The notes below the pieces were generated by a model, which worked only from the letters and a program-made list of their open reading frames with translations, was not told where the DNA came from and did not search any database. Made by a program: the position numbers and the translations under genes. From Pseudeuparius sepicola (lineage: Eukaryota > Arthropoda > Insecta > Coleoptera > Anthribidae), in contig OY987298.1 of NCBI GenBank assembly GCA_963920635.1, positions 64,501,949 to 64,565,948 on the forward strand: DNA of 64,000 bases. The letters run 5' to 3'. Below, piece after piece: positions 44,449-55,314 of the stretch (position 1 is its first letter; every line of letters starts with the position of its first letter).

Positions 44449-46212
44449 TAGTTATATTCAGCTTGTCGTAAGATTTACCAAAATTTATAATATTATGTAG
44501 TTACTATCTATTCTATATTAGGCTTAAAAATGACAATTTTTAGGAATTCATAGAATGTTTATATACAGGGTGATTCAGTTCCGGTGCTCAACATGGAGAT
44601 CTCGGAAACCGTAACAGATACGAAGTCGGTCAAATGGAGGCAAACTTGCGCCTTTGGGCGTCTAACAATATGCGGTTGAGAAAGTTAAAATATTTTCATG
44701 GGTTGCTGAGATATTTAAGAAAAACCGAATTTTTGAGAATTAGATTTTATTTTTTCTGGCGCCATTTGCGATAATACTGAAAAATAAATTATGCTTTTTC
44801 GTTGCAACTTTTTCTGAACTACGTCGTGGTATTTTTAGATTTTCGGGGTGACGTTTAGTTTTTGAGATAGAGGGATCATCTTCATTTTTTTAAATACGGA
44901 CCTGGATTTTTTATTCCATATTTCGAAATAAATCGTTATCCTGAGTACAACGATGTATGACACATAAATATTTTTTTTCGTTTTGGCCGCCAAAATGCAC
45001 ATTTACTACGAAAAAAATCAATACGGTCCTGGACTATGCCCTTTTCTTTTTTTTTTTTTTTCAAAGCTATTCCAATTATAACAAGTGATCATTTTTTTAT
45101 ACCTACTGGATTAATTAAACTATGTTTGTCATATTAATTTGAAATTCTTTTTTATACTATAGGTAAAATGTATCTATTGTTGTTATTTACCTAAAGTATA
45201 AAAAAGAATTTCAAAATATGACAAACATGGAGTATAATTAATCCAGTAGGTATTAAAATAATGATCACCTGTTATAATTGGAATAGCTTTGAAAAAAAAA
45301 AGAGAGAAAAATGCATAGTTCAGGACCGTATTAATTTTTTTCTTAGTAAATGCGCATTTTAGCCGTTAAAACGAGAAAAAATATGTATGTGTCATACATC
45401 GTTGTACTCAGGACAACGATTCATTTCGAAATATGCAATAAAAAATCCAGGTCCGTATTTAAAAAAATGAAGATGATCCCTCTATCTCAAAAACGAAACG
45501 TCGCTCCGAAAATATAAAAACACCATGATGTAGCACAGAAAAAGTTGCAATGAAAAAGCGTAATTTATTTTTCAATATTATCGCAAATGGCGCCAGAAAA
45601 AAATAAAATCTAAATTTCTAAAATTCGGTTTTTCTTAAATATCTCAGCAACCCTTGAAAATATTTTAACTTTCTTAACGGCATATTGTTAGGCGCCCAAA
45701 GGCGCAAGTTTGCCTCCATTTGACCGACTTCGTATCTGTTACGGTCTCCGACCAAAAATCGATAGATAAAGTAAATAATATTAAAAGTGTTTCCCAACAT
45801 TATTCCATTTGTTTTGTAAACACTTATCGTTTGTTTGTTTATTGGTGCCCAAGCACTTCAGCCAATCAAAATTGCAGATTTCAATTTCGCGGCAAAATAG
45901 TTAGGGTCTTTGTTCCGGTAACTAAATTATTATGTTGGCTGCACTACTTAATCGCTCCGTTTCATGCATTTTAATGGCCGGCGTTTGTTGTCAACATATC
46001 TGTTTGTGCATCTTTGGCGAAAAACGTGCGAGTTTCAGTGCCGTGAATGCGATTGAAGTGTTGTGGACTTTTTAAAATGGTTAGAACCTGTGTGGTGTGC
46101 AAAAAATCTGCAGAACCTGAACAACGGCGTGGTTTACACAGGTGAGTAATAATCCATGAGCGCAGACCGAGGTGTTCGGGACAGGTTGTTGTTTAGCTTT
46201 ACAGAAAGAAGT

Positions 46213-47041
46213 TTATTTTATGGGAGTGTATCCTGCGCCTACCGGTAGGCACACATTTTAAAACAAAATTATCACCTACCGGTAGGTGATAATAATTTTA
46301 AGAGGGGGTTGCCGACAGCGAAAGTGACGTTAGATTTCGTATTTTTTTAAGTTGTATAGCATAAAATCTAATAACATTTTACCTGGCAAAAATTTAGTAC
46401 AAACATCTGTCTTCATTTTAATCATAACTCCGACCAATGGATTTTTGGTCGGAGAATCATAAGATATTACAAGCAGTGTTTTGTTTCATAGGTTATGGAA
46501 ACCTTGGGAAAAATAATAATTCCAGTACATATGCTTTTAAGATCTTGTGATTAAAATGAAGATATAGATGTTTGTACTAAATTTTTGCCAGGTAAAATGT
46601 TATTAGATTTTATGCTATATAACTTAAAAAATACGAAATCAACGTCACTTTCGCTGTCGGCAACCCCTTCCTAAAACAAATCACCTTATATAATAGATAG
46701 GTATTAAGGAAAGCAATGTTTTGGAAATGGATCAATTTGAGCTAAATTCATCTCGATTAAAACCAAATATCGCCGTGAAAAAGTGGGGTGTCAAAAGGAA
46801 ATTTGAAAATTCATTTTCTCGGAAACTACGTTCGACCTCAAAACACTGAGGTCGGACTGAGGGGGGTAGCCAAAATCTCAAGAAAATCGGACGGTGCATA
46901 CAGTACGTTCCATAATTACAGCTATCTATTGTAGTGGTAGATGATTTTTTACCAAAAAAATTATCACCTACCGGTAGGTAGGTAGTTTTGTTTTAAAATT
47001 TGTGCCTACCGGTAGGCGCAGGATACACTCCCTTATTTTAT
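46213..47041. mobile_element. MITE in the P-like intron, 811 bp, 9-bp TSD TTATTTTAT
   Basis: TTATTTTAT at 46,213-46,221 and 47,033-47,041 flanks inverted ends GGGAGTGTATCCTGCGCCTA. The arms of about 340 bp pair and include several short perfect palindromes of the form CTACCGGTAG (46,238, 46,273, 46,970, 47,008). A 9-bp duplication suggests Mutator-type mobilisation. The left arm contains a 27-bp scar with P-like ends (46,420-46,462) that the right arm lacks. Confidence 0.9.
46420..46462. mobile_element. 27-bp P-like micro-insertion with perfect 8-bp TSD AATCATAA
   Basis: AATCATAA at 46,420-46,427 and 46,455-46,462 flanks CTCCGACCAA joined to TGGATTTTTGGTCGGAG. The last 17 bases equal the right terminal repeat of the complete P-like element at 51,818-51,834, and the first 10 equal its left terminus. 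The mirror arm of the host MITE (46,540-46,556) reads straight through without the insert. It looks like the footprint left after excision of a P-like copy. Confidence 0.88.
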
Positions 47042-47043
47042 AA

Positions 47044-47074
47044 GTACGTACCTCCGATGGTCGGAGGTAGGTAC
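47044..47074. mobile_element. possible 15-bp P-like micro-insertion, 7/8 TSD
   Basis: CTCCGATGGTCGGAG (47,052-47,066) has CTCCGA and GGTCGGAG termini and is flanked by GTACGTAC and GTAGGTAC. Shorter and less certain than the 27-bp case, because the flanks are themselves GTAC-rich. Confidence 0.5.
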
Positions 47075-48504
47075 CTGTAAAAAATGTGCATGAAAATGTA
47101 GGTACTAAGTTATTTATTTTCATATTTTGAAAAAACCATAATTAAATCAAGACATTTTACACTTGAAATCAAATTAGCATACTTTTAAATAAGAAATATT
47201 TGTTATATGTTTTTTTGGAAAATTTTAATTTAATAATAACTCAAAATAGCATAATTTTTAGGTTTCCTGCAGACCCAGATTTAAAACAAAAATGGATCGA
47301 CATTTTGGGAAATGCAAAATATTTTAATCGATTCTGCCAGCTCTAAAGAAAACAGGATATGTTCTGATCATTTTGCAGCAAATGATGTATGTGTAAAACC
47401 AAGTGGCATTATTTATTTGAGAAAAAAAGCTGTGCCGATGACTCTTTCACTGTAAGTACCTAGATACCCCTATATAGCTAATGCCCTGTTTATGCAGGGT
47501 GCGATTTAATCTAAGTTTGAGTTAATTTCTTACATTTCTTACATTTAACTTAAGAACTGAAATGTCAGAATTTAGATGTTTTTCGGATATTTTAGGCAGT
47601 TCCACACATGTGCAATTATAAACAAATGTATTTTTACATAACCTCAAATTTGTAATTTTTCTAGTCGGTTTGGCTTTGTTTTTTCATTTTTGAGTCATCT
47701 CCACCATCAACTACATAAACGCGCATAATTTACATTTAATTTAAGAGTCTAAATTTCTACGTTTAATTTGACGTTAAAGTAAGTCTGCATACACAGGGCA
47801 TAAACTGTACATTTTGCATTATTTACTTTAAATTTAAATATTGTTTGATACTTCAATTCTTTTATCTGTTTTTTTTTTGTTGCGCAGGTCAGGTTCTGTT
47901 AGTGATGAACTCTCAGAGAAACAAGCTAGTGTGAGATCTGATCCATGTTCTCAAGCATCCCTTGCAACTGTCTCTTTGCCATCAAAAACGTGGGTGTTAA
48001 ATTTGCATTATATAAGTACTATGTTATGGTTTTAATAAACCTTGTATTCTTTTTAGATTCATTAGCTACGATCAACAACCTGGACCGAGTTTTCTAGTAC
48101 CTAGTCACGCATCCCCCAAAAAGAAAAGGTAAAATTTTGCAATCTTTTGATACAAGGCCCACCATAAATTTGAACACCAATGTAAATTTAATTGTTATCA
48201 GAAAATTTTATTCTTGATAATAATTGTGTCTGCATGATATCATATCGACCCAAAATGTGGTCAACGAAGTTTAAATATCAATTTTTTTAACGTTTTTGAA
48301 AATAGGGTACTTTTTCTCTTGAGCCACTTTCATATTTTTCAACCTCACTCTATACGAAAAAATATATTTAAACTATCATAAACACATTTTGAATTTGAAA
48401 CGATGTTGAGACATTTATGCATTATTTGTCATGTAGGGCAAAGATAATCGATTGTGAACTTGAAACTACCGAATCAGCATTAATAACAAGTTCGGAGTCA
48501 GCAA

Positions 48505-48620
48505 CAATCACAGTTTCCGAATCAGCAACATTGACTGCTTCTGGATCAGCAACATTGACTGCTTCTGGATCAGCAACATTAACCGCAACGGAATCGGCAA
48601 CAATAACAGGATCGGAACCT
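48505..48620 (+). repeat. coding 24-bp minisatellite in a P-like exon
   Basis: Units of 24 bp (TCAGCAACATTGACTGCTTC...) encode repeats of SATLTASG/SATITVSE, roughly four copies, in the linker between the THAP domain and the catalytic part. The low-complexity Ser/Thr/Ala linker is unlikely to be structured. Confidence 0.75.
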
Positions 48621-51600
48621 GAACAAATGAATAGGTCAAGTACTGATTCAGCACAAGGAGATCTAAATTCTTCGACACTAATTCAGCGACATCTAAGTAC
48701 CGTGAAAAGATATTCCACATCAGACACAACCACTGATACTGCTTTAGATTTAGAAAATAGCGGCAATGGGGATCCTAAGAAAAGGTACGTTTAACTTTTT
48801 TATTGTTTAGAATAGCCCTCCTGCCAACAGATGTTTTTTGGTCAATTTTAAACTTAAGCAAAAGAGTTTACCTATCATGCTCCATTTTTAATATATACTT
48901 ACAGGGGGTTGAAATTTGCAGAAATTTACACGGTGCACCCGAGAGGGATGCTTCACTACCTCACAGATTGAACATCTCCGGCCAGCCAGTGGCTGTATAG
49001 TGCCTTTTTTTGTGAGAAACGTTACATAAAACCACTCTGACTCGCACTCTGGAAATTTACCAAAAAGCAAAACCTTGAATGGAGATGGAGAGAGTTTAAT
49101 ATGTTTCTGCAACGAATTGCTTTGTGAAGCTTAAAAAACATTATATCTGATTTTTGTTATTATTCTTAGGAGGTGATGGGTTAATTTTTATTATTTACTT
49201 TTAGACGAAGATTTGTTAAGCCTAGATATTTTGGAGATATCCAAAGTGAAGACATGGATAGTCCAAAAAAAGCAAGAATCGCTTGGTCTTTATCAAAAAA
49301 GACAGTCGAAAGCCAGCGGCGAAAAATGAAGACGTTAAGAGTTACAAAAAAGATAAGGTATACAATCTGAAGTCCGTAATAAATCATATGAAGACTAAAT
49401 TTGAGATGACAGAAAGTGCAGAAAATCTGATAGAGGTTCATATCATTTTAATTCTTTAACACTATAACCGATATATTTTCATTTTCAGGCTTCTGTTCCA
49501 CCAGCAGCGAAGCAAATTTTTACAAGGATGCTTAAAGGCCCCAATAAACAAAAATACTGCCCAGAACTCAGAACGTTTGCACTAACTTTAAGTTTTTATT
49601 CTACAAAAGCTTATGAATATGTCCGAGAAACTTTTAATAAAAGTTTGCCTCATACAAGCACAATTTCCAAATGGTTTCAGTCCATCGAAGGAGGGCCAGG
49701 TTTCTCTAAAGAAGCCTTAAACGCTGTTAAGAATAAAGTTGCTGAAAACACAGCAAAAAATCAACAAACTTTATGAAATCTAGTCATGGATGAAATGGCA
49801 ATAATGAGACAAATAGAATGGACAGGAAAAAAGTTCACTGGGTACGTAGAAGTGGGGGCCAATGTGGAGTCAGACAATATTCCCGAAGCAAAAGAAGCAC
49901 TAGTTTTCATGATCGTTGCACTTAATGGCCACTGGAAAATTCCAGTAGGATACTTTTTTTAGATGGTCTTACTGGGGCAGAAAAAGCCAATTTAATTTTA
50001 AAACTTCTTGAATTTTTAAACGAAACTGATGTTATTATTACATCACTAACATTTGATGGTGCCCCATCGAATCTAAGTGCTGCGGTAGCATTAGGTGCTG
50101 ATTGGTGAAAATCCAGGAAGAAGAGGGACTGCGAGCAGGCACCAAACTGTCAATGAGACATGTGGAATGGTTTAGAGAGAAGATGCGGGTAAAATTAGCT
50201 GTGCAAACATTCAGCAATAGTGTTGCAGATGCTTTTCAGTATTTTAAAGAGGATCTTCAGCTTGCTGATTTTAAAGATGTTGATGCCACCATTTTATTTA
50301 CAAAAACATTTAATAATTTATTCGACATATTCAATGTTCAGTCTTTATTTGCAAAGCAAAAATTTCGGCGAGCACTATCTAACGAAAATTCAAATGAAAT
50401 ATTTTCATACCTTGCATTTTGTGAAAATTATATACGTGGATTAAAATTAAATAATCGATCTATTTTAAACAGCAGAAAAAAAACTGTTTTTTAGGGTTTT
50501 TGGTAGCAATAGAAAGTTTAAAAGGTTTATACCGCAACTATGTTCAAGATAGCCAGTATTTAAGCTTTATACTTTCGTACAAACTTTCCCAGGATCATCT
50601 GGAAATTTTTTTCAGTGTCATCCGTAGCAAAGGTGGTAGTTCAAATATTCCAACAGCAAGACAATTTGAGCACATATTTAAAAGATTGCTAATACATAGC
50701 GAGGTGCGAGGTAGTCAATATGCAAATGCCGTGGCTATGGACTGTACATCCATTTTGCATTGCTCGAGCCTCGCAAAGCCTGCAATAAATGTTCTAATCT
50801 TTTAGATGATCCAGAATTTGAAAGATATTTTAAAATGCTCCAAGAACTCGATTTTATTGGCTCCTTTGCCTGGCACTTGACACATTATTGTGAAGACGTT
50901 GTAGCTTATATTGCAGGTTTTGTGGTGAAGTGGCTGCAAAAATGTGTAGTGTGTAGGCATTGTATCAATGTATTAATTACTGATACACCATTGTCCATGC
51001 TTCAAATAAGAAAAACCTGGGGTAGACTTACAAATGCTTCAAATTTTTCTATAACTCTCTGTAAAGCTGCAGAAAAATGTTTAAGAATATGTATGTCACA
51101 ACATAATTTGGCCTCTGTTAAGTCAAATATCGTAAATTTAATATGCTCAATGACCTTGAGAAATCTATCCCCAAAAATGTTAGATGCATTTGGGGGCCAT
51201 TACTATAATGCAGATCATTGTTTAGATACTATAAAATTATTAATAAGTAAGTTTATAACTATTAGAATATACCACGAAACAAAAAAAAAATGAAGCAAAA
51301 TAACAGGGTTAGGAGTGTTTTAACAAAAACTATATTATTTAAGCACCAATAATTATTGTAAAAATAAAAATGTTGCAAACTTAATTTTCTTCTATTGCAC
51401 CTGTTACTATTGTTACCAGGAAAATAATAATAGTTCAAAATATTTTGAGGTTACGTTCAAAATGCCGTTTTATTACTCTTTTGTATCATGTTAACATTTA
51501 TTTTATCAATATATTATTAAATCCTCATGCAGTATTATTGTGTTTAGTATTTCTTAGTATTAACATATCACTAAACAAAAAAAATCAAAATTCACCATTT

Positions 51601-51886
51601 TATAGACAAAAACTTTTAAATATAAGAATACCTACCTTATTGGTTTGCATTATTTTAATTTTAATTTTGACTTTTAGCTCCCTAAAATACATACGCCCAT
51701 GCCTTTGGGCACCTAAACAGAAATTTGCTGTTTATCAATAAGAAATTGAGGTTAGATTTTTTGTTATTCTTCATAACAAACAATTGTATTGTGGAAGGAT
51801 AGCACATTACTTATCTATGGATTTTTGGTCGGAGGTTACGGTTTCCGAGATCCCCATGTTGAACACCAGAACTGAATCACCCTGTA

Positions 51887-53181
51887 TAAGTAGGCATTGG
51901 AAAACAATAAAAAAAAGTCATTATTCGTTAACCGTCATAATACTTTCCCTTGTGATAATTTTGGCGTCTTTGCTGTAACAGTGCTTAGTATTTATTCGTG
52001 TTTGTAATTTCTTCAAAATGGCTGCAAGTGTAGTTTTTGATAATTTAGAAAAATACGACATGTTATTTTGCTTTATTCAATGCAACGAGAACAGAAATAT
52101 ACACATCTAAAGAAGCAGCTGTGTGGGCGAAACAATTGTCGTCTTGACAAATTACAAAGAAGATCAGTAAACTACAAAAGTGTTTCATTTCATACATTAA
52201 TAGATTTTCATCAAGTAAAAGACCAATCATGCAACAATCCTGTATACCATTTCAAAATACTTAAGTACCTGTTTCAATATAGGGTTCAAAATGGCGGCCA
52301 GATATTCCTCCGGTCGGACGCCTCCTTTGCGTAGTAGATATAAATTGTCATACTATCGTAGAAATAGGTAATAAGGATGTAAGATTAGTGAGTGTAAATG
52401 TAAATGTATTTACAAGAAAAGGTGATAATGGGCATAACCACTGAAAGTTGACAAAAAGAAAAATCTAGTAACCGCATGCACGTGTTTCATGATATTTGGC
52501 AGACATCAGTACGGTGTAACATTAACCAAATCAAAAGATAGGCTTGATTTGGGAAGCAACAAATGAAGTCCAGGCAGGAGCCAACAGCACATTTGCAGCT
52601 TCAATAAGCACATCCCCTATTTTGGGGCTTGTACTAACATCGCCACGGAGGCTGCTAAAGCGACTTGCGTGGAAATCTTCATAATCCAAGATACAATGAC
52701 AATAAGGATGTAGGATTAGTGAGTGTAAATGTAAATGTATTTACAAGAAAATGTGATAATGGGCATAAGCACTCAAAGTCGACAAAAAGAAAAACCTAGT
52801 AACCGCATACACGTGTTTCATGCTATTTGGCAATCATCAGTACGGTGTAACATTAGCCAAATCAAAAGATAGGCTTGATTTGGAAAGCAACAAATGAAGT
52901 CCAGGCAGGAGCCCACAGCACATTTGCAGCAGACTTTTCTTTCTGTCTACTTTGGATGCTTATGCCCATTATCACATTTTCTTGTAAATACGTTGAAATA
53001 GGTAGGTAGGTATGCATTTTTTTCTGTGCTACGCAATGATCTTTTACAACCTGTAAAATGGATAAGTAGGCGATTCCAGTTAACTGAACGATTTTCCAGT
53101 TCGTTTCCGTATCTGTATTTCAACATCCGTTTAGCAGCTATTATACGTGGAAAAAATACAATTTAAAATTCGTGTGCAATG
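51887..53181. repeat. flank in the left arm: decayed frame and tandem duplication
   Basis: 52,016-52,334 starts ATGGCTGCAAG and shows NLEKYDMLF and KEAAVWAKQL-like text that might be a decayed transposase N-terminus; low confidence. Two units of about 230 bp (52,370-52,599 and 52,701-52,930) share AGTGAGTGTAAATGTAAATG and GCAACAAATGAAGTCCAGGC with ~94% identity, and a short inverted third piece lies at 52,960-52,995. All of this is repeated on the minus strand at 53,968-55,262. Confidence 0.7.
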
Positions 53182-53967
53182 TACAGGGTGAAGTAAAATA
53201 TTTTCTAGGCTAGAAAATATTTTACTTTCTGGAAGAATTCGACCCGGATATCTTTCGCCATATAGTCTTCTCGCCGCTAGAGAATTCTTACCAGCCTCCC
53301 CGTAAATCAGTAACATATCTACTTTTTCATTGTGGGTAAACCACACAATTTATAAACACTAAATTTGGTTACGATAGTATCTACCTCACGTAATGATCGT
53401 TATGACAGATTTTGATCGCTGACAGACCAACAAAAAACAATATTTCAATTTTCAACGGCCTACCAGGTTTTTTGTATTATTTACTGTGCAATCTAGTAGG
53501 TCACTATTTATTAGTTGGCCCATATTTTTTCATTTTAAGCGCAATAATAAACTTAATAGTTATTTAATATTGGTGTTTTTTACTATAGATTGCTCTCCAA
53601 TACCTACTTTATATCACAGATATAATAGAAACAGCCTACTTGAGTGGGGTAGGTAAAAAAAATGATGTAGTTATAAATTATAAAAACTCGCATATAACTT
53701 CTGAACGGTTAGGAATAGAAAAATACTTATGAAGGAAAAAATGCATCTAATTTATCCACCTTTTAAAATAAAAAATAAAAAAAGTATGGTTCTGAGAAAA
53801 ATAATTTCGGAGCGTCGCGACGCCTAGCGTCGGTGTATGTTTTTGTCAAATTTATGTCCTAACTTTGAGCGAAGGTTGGCTACTACAACATACTTTTTAC
53901 AGAACGAATTTTCCTCCAGCCGTTTTCGAGAAAAACGCATTTCCCATGTTAAATGAATCACCCTGTA
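53182..53967. mobile_element. chimeric TA-inserted element at the exact centre of the inverted duplication
   Basis: TA at 53,182-53,183 and 53,966-53,967. The left end is CAGGGTGAAGTAAAATATTT and the right end (complemented) CAGGGTGATTCATTTAACAT, so only about 8 bp match. The left part holds a minus-strand DUF4817-like N-terminus (VDMLLIYGEAGKNSLAARRL, RYPGR) up to 53,346. From about 53,490 the sequence is the plus-strand 3' end of a mariner element nearly identical to 58,425-58,895. A perfect 37-bp palindrome (AAGTAAAATATTTTCTAG and its complement) lies at 53,191-53,227. No intact gene. Confidence 0.8.
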
Positions 53968-55314
53968 CATTGCACACGAATTTTAAATTGTATTTTTTCC
54001 ACGTATAATAGCTGCTAAACGGATGTTGAAATACAGATACGGAAACGAACTGGAAAATCGTTCAGTTAACTGGAATCGCCTACTTATCCATTTTACAGGT
54101 TGTAAAAGATCATTGCGTAGCACAGAAAAAAATGCATACCTACCTACCTATTTCAACGTATTTACAAGAAAATGTGATAATGGGCATAAGCATCCAAAGT
54201 AGACAGAAAGAAAAGTCTGCTGCAAATGTGCTGTGGGCTCCTGCCTGGACTTCATTTGTTGCTTTCCAAATCAAGCCTATCTTTTGATTTGGCTAATGTT
54301 ACACCGTACTGATGATTGCCAAATAGCATGAAACACGTGTATGCGGTTACTAGGTTTTTCTTTTTGTCGACTTTGAGTGCTTATGCCCATTATCACATTT
54401 TCTTGTAAATACATTTACATTTACACTCACTAATCCTACATCCTTATTGTCATTGTATCTTGGATTATGAAGATTTCCACGCAAGTCGCTTTAGCAGCCT
54501 CCGTGGCGATGTTAGTACAAGCCCCAAAATAGGGGATGTGCTTATTGAAGCTGCAAATGTGCTGTTGGCTCCTGCCTGGACTTCATTTGTTGCTTCCCAA
54601 ATCAAGCCTATCTTTTGATTTGGTTAATGTTACACCGTACTGATGTCTGCCAAATATCATGAAACACGTGCATGCGGTTACTAGATTTTTCTTTTTGTCA
54701 ACTTTCAGTGGTTATGCCCATTATCACCTTTTCTTGTAAATACATTTACATTTACACTCACTAATCTTACATCCTTATTACCTATTTCTACGATAGTATG
54801 ACAATTTATATCTACTACGCAAAGGAGGCGTCCGACCGGAGGAATATCTGGCCGCCATTTTGAACCCTATATTGAAACAGGTACTTAAGTATTTTGAAAT
54901 GGTATACAGGATTGTTGCATGATTGGTCTTTTACTTGATGAAAATCTATTAATGTATGAAATGAAACACTTTTGTAGTTTACTGATCTTCTTTGTAATTT
55001 GTCAAGACGACAATTGTTTCGCCCACACAGCTGCTTCTTTAGATGTGTATATTTCTGTTCTCGTTGCATTGAATAAAGCAAAATAACATGTCGTATTTTT
55101 CTAAATTATCAAAAACTACACTTGCAGCCATTTTGAAGAAATTACAAACACGAATAAATACTAAGCACTGTTACAGCAAAGACGCCAAAATTATCACAAG
55201 GGAAAGTATTATGACGGTTAACGAATAATGACTTTTTTTTATTGTTTTCCAATGCCTACTTATACAGGGTGATTCAGTTCTGGTGTTCAACATGGGGATC
55301 TCGGAAACCGTAAC

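Larger units (their letters stand above)
46077..51293 (+). pseudogene. THAP9/P-element-type transposase, multi-exon, inactivated
   Basis: Exon 1 (46,077-46,141) encodes MVRTCVVCKKSAEPEQ and ends at donor AG/GTGAGT. Exon 2 starts at 47,262 after TTTTTAG and continues FPADPDLKQKWIDILGN; a one-base shift leads to ICSDHFAANDV, completing the C2CH zinc finger. Further exon-like segments with AG...GT borders lie at about 47,887-47,992, 48,058-48,129, 48,437-48,785 and 49,204-49,360. From 49,490 the catalytic part reads YCPELRTFALTLSFYSTKAY and DEMAIMRQIEWTGKKFTGYV; LTFDGAPSNLSAA is the second landmark. The C-terminal segments end at 51,293 (YKLSQDHLEIFFSVIRSKGG, VVAYIAGFVVKWLQ). Lesions are a stop at 49,774, a shift in the T-run near 49,957, a stop near 50,106 and stops at 50,492 and 50,803. 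The domestic THAP9 family works by cut-and-paste in the nucleus. Confidence 0.9.
45738..51842 (+). mobile_element. complete P-like transposon, 6,089 bp, 8-bp TSD GTTACGGT
   Basis: GTTACGGT at 45,738-45,745 and 51,835-51,842 flanks the element. Its ends are CTCCGACCAAAAATCGATAG and (complemented) CTCCGACCAAAAATCCATAG, followed by ATAAG/ATAAA, giving a 24-25 bp imperfect terminal repeat. An 8-bp duplication and a THAP-type transposase in the same orientation define the P/THAP9 superfamily. It carries a MITE in its first intron. The transposase is broken, so this copy is not autonomous. Confidence 0.95.
44564..51886. mobile_element. foldback element F, interrupted by the P-like element
   Basis: TA at 44,564 then CAGGGTGATTCAGTTCCGGT; the matching right end, ...GAACTGAATCACCCTG plus TA, lies at 51,843-51,886. 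Between them the arms 44,566-45,140 and about 45,180-45,742 pair closely (GGCGCC block, CAAATGGAGGCAAACTTGCG, AAAAAATGAAGATGATCCCT). F is therefore about 1.2 kb, with the 6.1-kb P-like element inserted 52 bp from its right end. Without that insertion the right arm mirrors the left completely. Confidence 0.9.
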
